Positions 10,279 through 21,743 of a stretch of DNA of 64,000 nt are shown here, one piece after another. Under the pieces are notes generated by a model. The model had not been told where the DNA came from. It saw only the letters and a program-made list of their open reading frames with translations, and did no database searches. This stretch comes from Chthoniobacterales bacterium. Lineage in GTDB: Bacteria; Verrucomicrobiota; Verrucomicrobiia; Chthoniobacterales; UBA10450. Position numbers and translations under genes: made by a program. Within the stretch, counting starts at the first letter, position 1, and each line of letters opens with the position of its first letter. The stretch covers positions 1 to 64,000 of the forward strand of contig JACDGS010000022.1 in NCBI GenBank assembly GCA_013821455.1, given 5' to 3'.

Positions 10279-10366
10279 GCGGCAACTTTTCGCGCGAGGA
10301 TTGCTCGGGTGCCAATGCAAAAGCAAACGTCGTGGGTTTTGGCAGACCTCAGGTAACCAAGCTCGG

Positions 10367-10486
10367 CAGGCATGCGTCTCGCGGCGACGAACTTTTGCAC
10401 GCATCCGCCCTCACACGAGTGGGAAGGCGGGATTAAAGTTCATTCTGGGAAAACACCGCAACCAGCGCGAGACGGATGCGCTACCC
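10367..10486. repeat. degenerate REP pair (non-autonomous REP element) between cinA and clpX
   Basis: GCATGCGTCTCGCggcGACGAACTTTT versus CCAGCGCGAGACGGATGCGCTACCC, inverted; same family as the recG element ends. Confidence 0.65.
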
Positions 10487-10510
10487 GAAGTGCAGCTCGC
10501 CGCCTAACGA

Positions 10511-11791
10511 TCAGGCCGCGTCTTTGTCCTGCTTCTTGCGGATGAGCGGAACCTTTTTTCCTTCGACCACGGCGCGATTGATCGTCACTTCCGCGATGTC
10601 TTCGCGGCTCGGCACTTCGTACATGATGTCGAGCATGATCCGCTCGAGCATGGAGCGTAGCGCACGCGCGCCGGTGCCTTTGGTCACGGCCTGAGCCGCC
10701 AGGGCTTTCAACGCGTCCTTCGTCACGGTGAGACGCACGCCTTCCATGGCGAAGAGCTTTGTGTACTGCTTGATCATCGCGTTCTTCGTGTCGGTCAGGA
10801 TCTGCACCATCTCTTCCTCCGTCAGCGCGTCGAGCGCGCTCAAGACCGGGAGACGACCGATGAACTCGGGAATCATGCCGAAGCCTAACAAGTCTTCCGG
10901 CTCGACGTGGCGCACGGATTCTTTGCGCGCGGCTTCCTCGACTTCCAACGTCGGGCTCCCGAAGCCCATCATTTTATGCCCGATCCTTTTCTGCACGATT
11001 TTATCGAGGCCGACGAAAGCGCCGCCGCAGATGAACAAAATCTTTTCCGTGTTCACCTGGATGTATTCCTGATGGGGATGTTTGCGGCCGCCTTGCGGCG
11101 GGACATTGCAGGTGCTGCCTTCAAGAATTTTCAGCAGCGCCTGTTGCACGCCTTCGCCGGACACGTCGCGCGTGATCGAGACGTTGTCGGTTTTGCGCCC
11201 GATCTTGTCGATCTCGTCGATGTAAACGATGCCGATCTCGGCGCGCTTCACGTCGTAATCGGCATTCTGTAACAATCTCAGTATTATATTCTCGACGTCC
11301 TCGCCGACGTAGCCTGCCTCGGTCAGCGTCGTCGCATCGGCGATGCAAAACGGTACGTCGAGAATTTTCGCGAGCGTTTTCGCGAGGAGGGTTTTGCCAG
11401 AACCAGTCGGACCGATGAGCAGGATGTTGCTCTTCTCAATCTCAACATCGGCGAACGGGTCGGGCTGAAAGGCCGACGAGGTATCGTTAGGCGCGCTCGT
11501 TTGCAGGACGCGCTTGAAATGGTTATGCACCGCAACCGAAAGCGTCTTCTTCGCGAGCTCCTGTCCGATCACATATTGATCGAGCGAACGCCGGATGTCT
11601 GCCGGTTTCGGCACGCGAATATTAGATGACTGCCGCCGCGCGTCCTCGTTCAGCTCCTTATCGAGGATGCTTTTGCAAACGTTAATACAGCTATCACAAA
11701 TATAGACGCCCGGACCCGCGATGAGTTTGCGCACTTCCGCGTGGCTCTTGCCGCAGAAGGAGCACATCGTGAGGTTCGAAGCGCGTGCCAT
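10511..11791 (-). CDS. clpX: ATP-dependent Clp protease ATP-binding subunit ClpX
   Basis: N-terminal Zn-finger [44 protein letters not shown]. Confidence 0.96.
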   Translation of the reverse strand: MARASNLTMCSFCGKSHAEVRKLIAGPGVYICDSCINVCKSILDKELNEDARRQSSNIRVPKPADIRRSLDQYVIGQELAKKTLSVAVHNHFKRVLQTSAPNDTSSAFQPDPFADVEIEKSNILLIGPTGSGKTLLAKTLAKILDVPFCIADATTLTEAGYVGEDVENIILRLLQNADYDVKRAEIGIVYIDEIDKIGRKTDNVSITRDVSGEGVQQALLKILEGSTCNVPPQGGRKHPHQEYIQVNTEKILFICGGAFVGLDKIVQKRIGHKMMGFGSPTLEVEEAARKESVRHVEPEDLLGFGMIPEFIGRLPVLSALDALTEEEMVQILTDTKNAMIKQYTKLFAMEGVRLTVTKDALKALAAQAVTKGTGARALRSMLERIMLDIMYEVPSREDIAEVTINRAVVEGKKVPLIRKKQDKDAA

Positions 11792-11816
11792 ATTTCCGGC
11801 TGCTCTTGAGCAGTTC

Positions 11817-12527
11817 CTATTCCTCGACCTTTTGCGGGAGCGCGGCCTCTGCGACCGCGGTGGCGCGATCGTTCAACGCTTTATCGCCCGCGCCGTCGAG
11901 GAGTTTCAGCTCTTTGCGCGACTTAATGACTTCATCCACGAGCCCGTAAGTCTTCGCCTCGTTCGCGTTCATATAATAATCGCGATCGGAATCATGCAGC
12001 ACCTGCTCTTCCGGCCTGCCGGTGTGTTGCGAGAGAATGCGGATGAGCCGCTTCTTCAGCTTAAACATGTATTCCACCGTGCGCTCGACATCACTCGCCT
12101 GACCTTGAGCGCCTCCAGAAACCTGGTGAATCATGATGTCGGAATTCGGGAGCGCGAAGCGTTTTCCTTTCGTCCCGGCGGCCAGTAGAACCGCGCCCAT
12201 GCTCGCCGCCATGCCGAGGCAATAAGTGGTCACGTCGCAGGTGAGGAACTGCATCGTATCGTAAATCGCCAGACCCGCGGTGACGGAGCCGCCTGGTGAA
12301 TTAATGTAAATGTTGATGTCTTTTTTCCCATCTTCCATTTGCAGGAAGAGGAGCTGCGCGATGATAAGATTGGCGATGTGATCGTCGATCGGCGTGCCGA
12401 GAAAAACGATCCGATCCTTGAGCAAACGCGAGTAAATATCGTAGCTGCGTTCGCCGCGTGCGGTTTGCTCGACCACCATCGGCACGAGCACGGATTGAGA
12501 GAGATTTTCGTTACGAAGATTGGTCAT
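11817..12527 (-). CDS. clpP: ATP-dependent Clp protease proteolytic subunit ClpP
   Basis: [42 protein letters not shown]; start [16 protein letters not shown]. Confidence 0.95.
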   Translation of the reverse strand: MTNLRNENLSQSVLVPMVVEQTARGERSYDIYSRLLKDRIVFLGTPIDDHIANLIIAQLLFLQMEDGKKDINIYINSPGGSVTAGLAIYDTMQFLTCDVTTYCLGMAASMGAVLLAAGTKGKRFALPNSDIMIHQVSGGAQGQASDVERTVEYMFKLKKRLIRILSQHTGRPEEQVLHDSDRDYYMNANEAKTYGLVDEVIKSRKELKLLDGAGDKALNDRATAVAEAALPQKVEE

Positions 12528-13872
12528 TTTGATTCGGAACCGGCTCGGAAATCGCCGGTGAAGATATACCATCGATGGTAGCATTCGACCCCAGGAAAGC
12601 AACGGTCTTGGCGAGCAGGATCTGCTCGACAAGGTTATTCATGCCGTCGTTTTGCTCGATTTCCTGGCGCAATTTTTCCGGGGTTATATTCGCGTGCATG
12701 GCCTGATGGCGGAGACGTTCGTCCACGTCAGCGCGCGTCACCTTCAGCTTCTCCTTCTCCGCGATGCGGTGCAGGATGAAATTAGTTTTCAAACGATGCG
12801 CCGCCATCCCGGCCGCCGCTTCGATCAGCTCCTTTTCCTTATCCTTCAGCGCCTCGTCCGATATGCCGCGTTCACGATTGCGATGCACCAGATCGGCCAG
12901 CGTGCTGCGCGTTTCGTGCTTGAGTAAATCCGGCGGCAATTCGAATTGGATAAGGTCGTTGAGAAACTTGATCACCTGCGACTCGCGGGCGTTCTCGCGC
13001 TGATGTTCCTTATCGTGCTCGATCTGATGTTCGAGCGCGTGACGCAGCTCCTCGAGGTTTTTCTCCGGCATCCACTTCGCGGCGAACGCATCGTCCAGCG
13101 GCGGGAGCACGCGTTGTTTGATCTCGAGCAGCGTAACCGAATAGTCGGCTCCCTTGCCCGCCACCTCCGGCACCGGAAAGTCGGCGGGAAAAGGCACCCT
13201 TACGGTGCGGGTTTCGTTAGGCTGCTGCCCGATCATAGCTTCTACGAAACCGGGTAGGAAATTATCGGGCGCAACGCGCAGCCAGAATTTTTTACCGCCC
13301 TGCAGATTTTTGCTCGCGGCCGGCGCCAACTCCGAAATGGGTTTGCCCTCTACCGTCCCCTCGAAATCGATCACCGCGAAATCCTCCATCGCCACGCCGC
13401 GCGTCTCGGGCAGATCGACGAAATCCGCTGATTGCTCGCGCAACCGTTCGACCGCCGCGTCGATCTCTGCCCCCGTCACCTCTGTGCCGGGAAGCTGCAG
13501 CGGGATGCCTTTGTATTCCGGTAGCTCGAATTCCGGCGCCGTCACCACCGTCGCGCGAAAACGCATCGAGCGATCGTCGCCAAATTCAACGTCTTCGAGG
13601 TTCGTTAGGCTAACGACCCGTAGCTGCTTCTCCGCGATCGCGGCATGATAACTTTGCGAGACGAGCTTCTTCGTCAGCTCATCCTGGATGTCTTTGCGAA
13701 ACTTCGATTCGATAATGCGTTTAGGCGCTTTGCCCGGGCGGTAACCGGGAATACGGGCCTGCCGGGCGAAGCTTGTCGCGATCGCATCCCACTCCTGCGT
13801 CACCTCTTCCGGCAGCAATTCGATCTTCAGCGTCGCGACGCAATGCGGTTGAGTCTCGACTTCGACCTTCAT
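12511..13872 (-). CDS. tig: trigger factor
   Basis: [43 protein letters not shown]; upstream of clpP. Confidence 0.93.
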   Translation of the reverse strand: MKVEVETQPHCVATLKIELLPEEVTQEWDAIATSFARQARIPGYRPGKAPKRIIESKFRKDIQDELTKKLVSQSYHAAIAEKQLRVVSLTNLEDVEFGDDRSMRFRATVVTAPEFELPEYKGIPLQLPGTEVTGAEIDAAVERLREQSADFVDLPETRGVAMEDFAVIDFEGTVEGKPISELAPAASKNLQGGKKFWLRVAPDNFLPGFVEAMIGQQPNETRTVRVPFPADFPVPEVAGKGADYSVTLLEIKQRVLPPLDDAFAAKWMPEKNLEELRHALEHQIEHDKEHQRENARESQVIKFLNDLIQFELPPDLLKHETRSTLADLVHRNRERGISDEALKDKEKELIEAAAGMAAHRLKTNFILHRIAEKEKLKVTRADVDERLRHQAMHANITPEKLRQEIEQNDGMNNLVEQILLAKTVAFLGSNATIDGISSPAISEPVPNQNDQSS

Positions 13873-14094
13873 GGAGCGCCCACGTTACCGGAGCGTCGAT
13901 TCCGGCGCAAACCATCCGCGCAAACGAGCCCTTGCCGGCCGGGCGATGGACGCTTCTTGTCGGCGAAGCACGACGAGGGAGCCCTCGCTCAAACCTGCGC
14001 GTGCGGGAAAAATGAGAACGCAAATTGCATGGAGGGGTCCCTCGCCGTCTGCGCGGCTCGGGATGACAACCGGCGGCGCAGTTCCTCGAACATC

Positions 14095-15348
14095 CTACAG
14101 CTCACGCCGCCCTCGGATGTAAACGGAGTGAATCAGCGGGAGACCGAACCAATAGGCGAGCTCGCGATAATCTTCGCAATCGCAAACTACAAAATCGGCC
14201 CTCTTCCCGACTTCGAGCGACCCGATCCGTCCGCCGCGCCCGAGACTATAGGCGGCATTCACAGTTATACTCGTTAGGCATTCGGCCGGCGTCATCTTCA
14301 TCTGCGTACAGGCAAGAGACATTACCATTGGCAGCGAAGGCGTCGGAGAAGAGCCCGGATTGAAATCCGTCGCGAGGACAGCAGCGAGTCCAGCGTCGAT
14401 CATATCTCGCGCCATCGGGTAACGCGTCTTGCCTAACGAATAAACCGACGCCGGCAACAGAACCGGCTGCACGCCCGCGGCTTTCATCGCCGCAATCCCC
14501 TCCTCTTCCGTTTGCTCGAGATGATCCGCCGTCACCGCGCCCAGTTCGGCCGCGAGGGCAGCGCCGCCCGAATTCGTGAGCTGATCGGCGTGCATTCGCA
14601 ACTGCAACCCCGCCGCTCTAGCTGCGCTAAGGACACGCCGGGTCGAAACCGCGTCGAAATAACCGTGCTCGCAAAATATGTCGCAATATTCGGCCAGCTC
14701 TTGCCTAACGACTTCGGGCAGCATCTCTTCGACCAGGCAATCCGCGTACTCGTTAGGCCGATCCTCGTATTCCTCCGGCAACGCATGCGCGCCAAGGAAA
14801 GTCGCAACGAATTCTATCGGCGTTGTCTCGTTCAAGCGGCGGATGACGCGGAGCATTTTGAGTTCCTCCTCCAGCGAAAGGCCGTAGCCGGATTTCGCTT
14901 CCATTGTCGTTGTGCCGCAACGCAAAAACCACTCCGCGCGCTTCTGCGCCAGCGCGAGTAGTTCCTCCTCGCTGGCCGCGCGCGTCTTGCGCACCGTGGA
15001 ACGAATTCCCCCACCCTGCGCCGCGATCTCTTCGTAGGTCGCGCCGCGCGCGCGCATCTCAAATTCTTCCACGCGATCGCCGCCGAAAACCGGATGCGCG
15101 TGCGCATCGACGAATCCCGGGAGCACCACCCGGCCACGCGCCTCGAGGACGTCCGCGTCGTTAGGCAAATTCCGCTCGATTTCCTCCGAGGATCCGACCT
15201 GTTCGATCACGCCATCGCGCACCAGCATTCCGCCTCCGGAGATAATTCCCAGCTCGCGCATTTCCGCTCCAGAGCGCGGGCGCGCCGGTCCCGCAAGTGT
15301 CATCAGTTGCGCGCTATGCAGGACGGCGACAGAACCCATGACAATCAA
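14095..15348 (-). CDS. hutI: imidazolonepropionase
   Basis: VVLPGFVDAHAHPVFGGDRVEEFEMRARGATYEEIAAQGGGIRSTVRKTR. Confidence 0.93.
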   Translation of the reverse strand: MIVMGSVAVLHSAQLMTLAGPARPRSGAEMRELGIISGGGMLVRDGVIEQVGSSEEIERNLPNDADVLEARGRVVLPGFVDAHAHPVFGGDRVEEFEMRARGATYEEIAAQGGGIRSTVRKTRAASEEELLALAQKRAEWFLRCGTTTMEAKSGYGLSLEEELKMLRVIRRLNETTPIEFVATFLGAHALPEEYEDRPNEYADCLVEEMLPEVVRQELAEYCDIFCEHGYFDAVSTRRVLSAARAAGLQLRMHADQLTNSGGAALAAELGAVTADHLEQTEEEGIAAMKAAGVQPVLLPASVYSLGKTRYPMARDMIDAGLAAVLATDFNPGSSPTPSLPMVMSLACTQMKMTPAECLTSITVNAAYSLGRGGRIGSLEVGKRADFVVCDCEDYRELAYWFGLPLIHSVYIRGRREL

Positions 15349-15434
15349 TCAACCGTTCGTCGCGCGAAGCAACCGTCCACTTCTGTATTCCAAAACGGCT
15401 TGTTAAGGATTCCATATCGTGGCAAAATGGAATC

Positions 15435-15683
15435 GTGAAAACTACCGTTGATATTCCAGACAAGACCCTTCGCGAAGCGATGAAGTTCGCCAAGGCGAAG
15501 ACGAAACGCGAAGCCATCCTCGCCGCCCTTGAGGAATTCAATCGCAAACGCCGCATAGCCGCGTTGGTGAAACATTCCGGCACTTTCACTACGCTCATGA
15601 CGAACGACGAGATCGAGGGGATGGAAATAAAACGCATGAAACTTTGGGGCAAGGCGACGGTCTCGCGCACTTACAAGCCGTGA
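15435..15683 (+). CDS. VapB-like type II antitoxin
   Basis: MKTTVDIPDKTLREAMKFAKAKTKREAILAALEEFNRK; overlaps a PIN-domain gene. Confidence 0.78.
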   Translation: MKTTVDIPDKTLREAMKFAKAKTKREAILAALEEFNRKRRIAALVKHSGTFTTLMTNDEIEGMEIKRMKLWGKATVSRTYKP

Positions 15684-16048
15684 CCTTGATCGACACGTCT
15701 TCCTGGGTCGAGCAGCTCCGCATCGGTGGCAATGCAGCCGTGCGGGCACGGGTCGAATCTTTGCTTCAGACAGGCCGTGCAGCTTGGTGCGCGGCGGTAC
15801 GCCTGGAGCTGTGGGCAGGGGTAAGTAACGACAGAGAGCGCGCCATTTTACAATCCTACGCCCGGGAACTGCCTGATCTCGTCATCAATAGCCGGATCTG
15901 GCAGGAGGCCTGCGACCTGGCGAGTCGCTGCCGCAAAGCAGGCAAGCGCGCCCCAACATCCGACATCCTCATCGCCGCTTGTGCAAGACATCACGAAGTC
16001 GGGATCGAAACCGCCGACGCGCACTTTGATTTTCTCATGACGCTCTGA
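15680..16048 (+). CDS. PIN-domain VapC-like toxin
   Basis: TLIDTSSWVEQLR..DLASRCRKAGKRAPTSDILIAACARHH; start estimated within ORF 15644..16048. Confidence 0.8.
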   Translation: MTLIDTSSWVEQLRIGGNAAVRARVESLLQTGRAAWCAAVRLELWAGVSNDRERAILQSYARELPDLVINSRIWQEACDLASRCRKAGKRAPTSDILIAACARHHEVGIETADAHFDFLMTL

Positions 16049-16067
16049 GAGCAGACGAAGAATCGGC

Positions 16068-17753
16068 CTAACCGATTTTAGTTTCAACGACTTCGCTGAT
16101 TTTCTCGAAGGCGGCTTCGGACTCGTCGCTGATCTCATGCACGCGATGACCGAGTTGAGTCTTCACCGCCTCATCCTTCAGATCTGAGAGGTTTACGAGT
16201 ACATTGAGGCCGGCTCCTTCGATGCAGCCGCGCGTCGCAATCAGGCCTACGCCGACATCGGAGATCGATGCCGGATTCCCCTGTTCGGCCATCGCCGCCA
16301 GGAGCGGGTAACTTTGCAAAGCCGTCTCCATCACCCGCAACGGAATCTCCGCGGCATGTTTGTTGGCGGCTTGAATCGCCGCAGATCGCGCCGCTTTTTC
16401 CTCAGCGGAATCCTTCGGCAGAGCGAAAGCCGCCATCACTTTGTTAAAGGCCTCGGTGTCTTCATCGACGAAAAAGAGCAACTGGTCCTTCAGCTCCTGC
16501 GCTTTCACCGCCCAACCGCTGAAGGTGTCGAGTTTCTCTTCCCAGCCTCGTTTGCCCGCGGAAAGATTCGCGACCATTCCGCCTAACGATGCTCCAAGCG
16601 CTCCCATCAGGGCCGCGGCCGAGCCCCCTCCAGGCGCGGGAGAATCGCTCAGCGTTTCATTGCAGAACTGCCGCAGATTTAGCCTCACGAGTGGCTTTTT
16701 TGCTTCCGTCGCGATCTTGAATTCGATCACCTTTTCCTTGGGATCGAACCGCTTCAGTTCGCTCAAGCCTAACGAACGAATCGCGAGATCGATCAGCTCC
16801 TCTTCCGAGCCGCCTTCCGACCATTTTTGTTTGCGCAAAAAATAGCGGCCTGCATCAAGGAGACATTTCTTCGGCAGCATGCCGACGATCTCCGAGCCGG
16901 TGACGCGCATTCCGCGCTTCGCCGCGGATTCCACGCAGGCATCGAACGCGACGTGCAATGGCGTTTCTTCGATGTTCGTGAGGTTAATCGAAACCTGCGC
17001 GATGCCATATTCCTCGACATACCAGCCGATCGCCTTGACGTGCTTCAGCATTCCTGGGACGCGGACCGGTTCGCCATTTTCATCGAGCACCTTTTTGCCG
17101 GTTGGCGTTCCGTCCTCGGTCTTGATGCGGCCGGCCTCGCGCACGTCGAACGCGACCGAGGTCGCGCGGCGCGTGGCTTTCGTGTTGAGGTTGACGTTAT
17201 AAGCGACCAGAAAATCGCGCGCGCCGATTACGGTCCCGCCGGCTCTTTCATTGAAAACAGCCGGACCAAAATTCGGCTTCCAGGCAACGCCTTTTATTTT
17301 CTCGAAGAAGCCTTCGTACTCGCCCGCGCGGATGACCGAAAGGTTCGAGCGCGTCGGGTCATTCGCCGCTTTTTCGTAGAGATAAACCGGGATGCCCAGC
17401 TCTTCGCCGACGCGTTTGCCTAACGACTTCGCGCACGCGATCGCCTCCTCCCAACTTACGTCGCTCACCGGAATGAAGGGGCAGACATCGGTCGCGCCCA
17501 TGCGCGGATGCGCGCCAGTCTGCTTGCGCATATCGATCAGTTCCGCGGCTTTTTTGATTCCGCAAAAAGCAGCTTCCACCGCGGCTTCGGGCGTGCCGAC
17601 AAAAGTGACAACGGTGCGATTGGTGCTCGCCCCGGGATCGACATCCAGCAGCGAAATGCCCTCAACCGATTCGATCGCCGCAGTGATCTGCCGGATCACG
17701 TTGAGATCGCGACCTTCCGAAAAATTGGGCACACACTCGATCAATTTTGGCAT
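16068..17753 (-). CDS. glutamate formimidoyltransferase / formimidoyltetrahydrofolate cyclodeaminase
   Basis: MPKLIECVPNFSEGRD..HPRMGATDVCPFIPV; C-terminal SDSPAPGGGSAAALMGALGASL. Confidence 0.92.
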   Translation of the reverse strand: MPKLIECVPNFSEGRDLNVIRQITAAIESVEGISLLDVDPGASTNRTVVTFVGTPEAAVEAAFCGIKKAAELIDMRKQTGAHPRMGATDVCPFIPVSDVSWEEAIACAKSLGKRVGEELGIPVYLYEKAANDPTRSNLSVIRAGEYEGFFEKIKGVAWKPNFGPAVFNERAGGTVIGARDFLVAYNVNLNTKATRRATSVAFDVREAGRIKTEDGTPTGKKVLDENGEPVRVPGMLKHVKAIGWYVEEYGIAQVSINLTNIEETPLHVAFDACVESAAKRGMRVTGSEIVGMLPKKCLLDAGRYFLRKQKWSEGGSEEELIDLAIRSLGLSELKRFDPKEKVIEFKIATEAKKPLVRLNLRQFCNETLSDSPAPGGGSAAALMGALGASLGGMVANLSAGKRGWEEKLDTFSGWAVKAQELKDQLLFFVDEDTEAFNKVMAAFALPKDSAEEKAARSAAIQAANKHAAEIPLRVMETALQSYPLLAAMAEQGNPASISDVGVGLIATRGCIEGAGLNVLVNLSDLKDEAVKTQLGHRVHEISDESEAAFEKISEVVETKIG

Positions 17754-17755
17754 CG

Positions 17756-19411
17756 TTAGTCTCGGGGTTTTGGTTCCATCGGGATCTTGACGGAGTTCTT
17801 TGCAGCGAAATCGATCGCACGAGAGTAACCGGAATCGACGTGCCGGATGATTCCCATTCCCGGGTCGCTGGTGAGAACACGTTCGAGCCGGCGCGCCGCT
17901 GAGTCGGTGCCATCGGCGACCACGACCATCCCGGCGTGCTGTGAATAGCCGATGCCGACGCCGCCGCCATTGTGAATCGAAATCCAAGACGCGCCCGCGG
18001 CCGTATTGACCAGGGCGTTGAGTAACGGCCAATCCGCGATTGCGTCGCTGCCGTCGATCATGCCTTCGGTCTCGCGGAAGGGCGAGGCGACCGAGCCGGT
18101 GTCGAGATGATCACGACCGATTACGATCGGCGCGCTGACTTTCCCTTGCCTAACGAGCTCGTTCATGGCGACGCCGAACTCGGCGCGCTCGCCATAGCCG
18201 AGCCAGCAGATGCGCGCGGGCAGTCCTTGAAACTGGATGCGCTCTTGCGCGAGCTTCATCCAGCGCGCGAGCGTTTTATTTTCGGGAAATAATTCCAGCG
18301 CCAGTTTGTCGGTCGCTGCGATATCGGCGGGATCGCCACTGAGCGCGACCCAGCGAAACGGCCCCTTTCCCTCGCAAAAAAGCGGCCGGATGTACTCCGG
18401 GACGAAGCCGGGAATATCGAACGCGTTCACGCAGCCCGCCTTTTTCGCCTGGGTGCGAATGTTGTTCCCGTAATCGAAAGTGATCGCGCCCTTCTTCTGC
18501 AACGCGAGCATTGCTTCAACGTGCTGCGCCATCGCGGCCATCGAGCGCTCGACGTATTCGTCGGGATTTCTTGCGCGCAACTCCAGCGCTTCGGCGAGCG
18601 ACATTCCGTTAGGCACATAGCCGTTGAGCGCGTCGTGGGCGCTGGTCTGGTCGGTCAAAACATCGGGCACAATTCCACGCCGCACCATTTCCGGCAGGAC
18701 GTCGGCGCAGTTGCCGACAAGTCCGACCGAGATCGCTTCGTCGGTCTCGAGCAACTCCAGCGCTTCATCCAACGAAAGGGCGATCTTGTCGCAATATCCG
18801 CTCGTCAGGCGTTTCTCGATTCGCGCCGGATCGACGTCGATGCCGAGACAACGCGCGCCTGCCATGGTCGCCGCGAGCGGCTGCGCACCGCCCATGCCGC
18901 CAAGCCCGCCGGTGACGAGCAGCTTTCCGCGTAACGAACCGCCAAAGTGCCGCTCGCCCGCGGCGGCAAAGGTTTCGAAGGTTCCCTGCACGATGCCCTG
19001 GCTGCCAATGTAGATCCACGAGCCTGCCGTCATCTGGCCGTACATCGTTAGGCCAAGTTTTTCGAGCCGGTTGAACTCCGGGAAATTCGACCAGTGGCCG
19101 ACGAGATTTGAGTTCGCGATCAAAACGCGCGGCGCGTCTTCGTGCGTCCGAAAAATTCCCACCGGTTTGCCGGATTGAATCAAAAGCGTCTCGTCGTTTT
19201 CCAGCGCGCGCAGTTCCCTCACGATCGCGTCGAACGCTGCCCAACTGCGCGCGGCGCGGCCGGTGCCGCCGTAAACGACAAGTCGATCGGGCGCTTCGGC
19301 GACTTCGGGATCGAGGTTGTTCATAAGCATGCGCAGGGCGGCTTCCTGGACCCATCCTTTGCAACTGCGTTCGCTCCCGCGTGGCGCGCGAATGATTCGT
19401 TTCTCGGTCAT
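17756..19411 (-). CDS. hutU: urocanate hydratase
   Basis: [67 protein letters not shown]. Confidence 0.95.
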   Translation of the reverse strand: MTEKRIIRAPRGSERSCKGWVQEAALRMLMNNLDPEVAEAPDRLVVYGGTGRAARSWAAFDAIVRELRALENDETLLIQSGKPVGIFRTHEDAPRVLIANSNLVGHWSNFPEFNRLEKLGLTMYGQMTAGSWIYIGSQGIVQGTFETFAAAGERHFGGSLRGKLLVTGGLGGMGGAQPLAATMAGARCLGIDVDPARIEKRLTSGYCDKIALSLDEALELLETDEAISVGLVGNCADVLPEMVRRGIVPDVLTDQTSAHDALNGYVPNGMSLAEALELRARNPDEYVERSMAAMAQHVEAMLALQKKGAITFDYGNNIRTQAKKAGCVNAFDIPGFVPEYIRPLFCEGKGPFRWVALSGDPADIAATDKLALELFPENKTLARWMKLAQERIQFQGLPARICWLGYGERAEFGVAMNELVRQGKVSAPIVIGRDHLDTGSVASPFRETEGMIDGSDAIADWPLLNALVNTAAGASWISIHNGGGVGIGYSQHAGMVVVADGTDSAARRLERVLTSDPGMGIIRHVDSGYSRAIDFAAKNSVKIPMEPKPRD

Positions 19412-20913
19412 AAATCGCTGTCGAATTTTCCGGCGCGAATTGCTTCCGCCACCCTCTCGATATCGGGCGAGAGCGCGCGGTCTTCCTCGAGCCGGGGAGC
19501 GAGCGCACGTAAAGTTGCGTAGGCCCGTTCGACGCCGACACCAGCGCGGAGCGGACGACGGAATTCCAGACCTTCCGCGCCGGCGAGTAGCTCAATCGCC
19601 AAAACGTTTTCCGCGTTTTCCACGATCGTGCGCAGCTTCAGCGCGCCGGTCATACCCATGGAAACATGATCTTCTTTCCCGGCGGAGGTCGGCAAATTAT
19701 CGACGCTCGCGGGATGGGCCAGCACCTTCGCCTCGTTCAGCAGCGCCACGGCGGCGACGTGCGCGATCATGAAACCGGATTGCATCCCGGGATGTTGCGC
19801 GAGAAACGCGGGCAGGCCTTCGCTCAAATCGGGATTCGTTAGGCGATCGATCCGGCGTTCGCTAATGCTCATGAGATCGGTGGCGGCGATCGCGGCGTAA
19901 TCGAAGGCCAGCGCGAGCGGAGCGCCGTGAAAATTTCCCCCTGAAATGACATCGCCGTTATCCACAAAAACGAGCGGATTGTCGGTGGCGGAGCCGGATT
20001 CGATGGCCAGAATTTCTTCGCAGTGCGCGAGCGCGCCACGGACCGCGCCGTGCACCTGCGGCATGCAGCGCAAACTGTAGGCGTCCTGCACGCGAGGATC
20101 GCCTTCGAGGTGAGAGAGACGAATTTCGCTGTCGCGGAGCAACTCGAGCAGGTGGCGCGCGACCGCCATCTGCGCGGGATGCGGACGGGCGCGATGAATG
20201 CGCTCGTCGAAGGCAGCCGGAGTTCCGCGCAACGCCTCCAAAGTCATCGCGCCAGCGACATCCGCGACGCGCGCGAGCCGCTTGGCGCGGAGCACGGCGA
20301 GACCGCCGACGGCGTGCATCGCCTGTGTGCCGTTGAGCAACGCGAGGCCTTCTTTGGCCTGCAGCTCGGCGGGTTCGAGTCCGGCCTGACGCATCGCGTT
20401 GCCACTCGTTAGGCGATTTTCGCCGGACCAAACTTCGCCTTCTCCGATGAGAGCGAGCGCAAGATGGGCCAGCGGCGCGAGATCGCCACTCGCGCCGACA
20501 GAACCTTTTTCCGGGATCACGGGCGTAACCCCGCGGTTGAGCATTTCGACGAGCAGTTCGATCACTTCCAAACGAATCCCGCTGAAGCCAAGTGTGAGCA
20601 CGTTGGCGCGGAGGAGCATCATCGCGCGTACTTCGGGTTCGGAGAGCGGCCGGCCTATGCCGCAGGAATGGCTGCGCACCAGATTGAGCTGCAACTGCTG
20701 CGCTTGCTCGGCCGGGATGTGGACATCGGACAGCTTTCCAAAGCCGGTGCTGACACCGTAAATCACGTCGCCGCGCGCAAGGATCTGCTCCACGACGGCA
20801 CGAGACGCGGCGACCGCGGAATGTGCGCTGGTCGCGATTTTCACGGGTTCGCGGCTTCGGGCCACGCGGTCTATTTCAGCGAGAGAAAGAGACCGGCCGT
20901 CGAGCTGTAACAC
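19408..20913 (-). CDS. hutH: histidine ammonia-lyase
   Basis: [27 protein letters not shown] (MIO Ala-Ser-Gly)..QEDHVSMG-like GKEDHVSMG. Confidence 0.95.
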   Translation of the reverse strand: MLQLDGRSLSLAEIDRVARSREPVKIATSAHSAVAASRAVVEQILARGDVIYGVSTGFGKLSDVHIPAEQAQQLQLNLVRSHSCGIGRPLSEPEVRAMMLLRANVLTLGFSGIRLEVIELLVEMLNRGVTPVIPEKGSVGASGDLAPLAHLALALIGEGEVWSGENRLTSGNAMRQAGLEPAELQAKEGLALLNGTQAMHAVGGLAVLRAKRLARVADVAGAMTLEALRGTPAAFDERIHRARPHPAQMAVARHLLELLRDSEIRLSHLEGDPRVQDAYSLRCMPQVHGAVRGALAHCEEILAIESGSATDNPLVFVDNGDVISGGNFHGAPLALAFDYAAIAATDLMSISERRIDRLTNPDLSEGLPAFLAQHPGMQSGFMIAHVAAVALLNEAKVLAHPASVDNLPTSAGKEDHVSMGMTGALKLRTIVENAENVLAIELLAGAEGLEFRRPLRAGVGVERAYATLRALAPRLEEDRALSPDIERVAEAIRAGKFDSDL

Positions 20914-20965
20914 CCGCCTAGACTGACGCAGAATTTTCCATCCGGCAACCGTGCAGCAAACGGAA

Positions 20966-20996
20966 AAGGCCAGACCGCGTGAACGGCCTGGCCTTA
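20966..20996. terminator. hairpin terminator, possibly bidirectional
   Basis: AAAAGGCCAGaccgcgtgaacggcCTGGCCTT inverted repeat between hutH and a small lipoprotein gene. Confidence 0.6.
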
Positions 20997-21035
20997 GGTT
21001 AAAGTTATCCGCTGGAGGACAACCGCCGGAGAAAA

Positions 21036-21149
21036 CTATTTAGAGTATCCGGTGGTCGCAGTCGTACCGCTGGTCGTCTGCGTTTCCTTTTTCTGCGCGC
21101 AAGCACCCAGGCTCAGCACGCCGGCCGCCACGGCCACGATCATGATCAT
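21036..21149 (-). CDS. small lipoprotein
   Basis: MIMIVAVAAGVLSLGACAQKKETQTTSGTTATTGYSK lipobox; part of ORF 21036..21227, start uncertain. Confidence 0.5.
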   Translation of the reverse strand: MIMIVAVAAGVLSLGACAQKKETQTTSGTTATTGYSK

Positions 21150-21250
21150 TTTCAAAAATTTCACTATAAATCTCGCCTCCTTCCCTAGCATGTAGCTGCG
21201 ACTAGTTAGGCGGGGTTGCCAAAGCACGCAACGGATTTTTGCTCCTTTTT

Positions 21251-21733
21251 TCAGGCGGTGATGACGACCTCGGCACCCTGCGGAACACGCTCGAAAAGCG
21301 CGAGCAAATCGTCGCCTTTCATGCGGATGCAGCCGTGGCTTGCGGGCTGGCCGATGAGGTCTTCGTGCCGGGTGCCGTGGATGTAAATGTAACGCTCGCG
21401 CGTGTTGGCGTTGTGCTCTTCGAGGCCTTCGAGCCAGAGGATGCGGGTGAGAATCAGGTCTTCCGTCGGCGGTGGCTTTTCGTTAGGCGAAAGCGGCCGG
21501 CGGCCGCGGAAAATTGTCCCGACCGGCATGTCGGCACCGATTTTTTCCCCGATCCGGAAACGCCCCAGGGGCGTTTTCAGGCTTCCCGCTTCTGAGCCGA
21601 TGCCGAAGCGCGAAGTGGAAACCGGATAACTTGCGAGCACGTCCTCGCCGTCCATGAGGTCGAGTCGCTGATCACGCACGGAAACCCGGATGGTGGGAGC
21701 GGTGGTTTGCATCTGAAAGTGCGGGCGATACAC
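21251..21733 (-). CDS. L,D-transpeptidase (YkuD)
   Basis: IYIHGTRHEDLIGQPASHGCIRMKGDDLLALFE. Confidence 0.88.
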   Translation of the reverse strand: MYRPHFQMQTTAPTIRVSVRDQRLDLMDGEDVLASYPVSTSRFGIGSEAGSLKTPLGRFRIGEKIGADMPVGTIFRGRRPLSPNEKPPPTEDLILTRILWLEGLEEHNANTRERYIYIHGTRHEDLIGQPASHGCIRMKGDDLLALFERVPQGAEVVITA

Positions 21734-21743
21734 TCCGCTCGCG

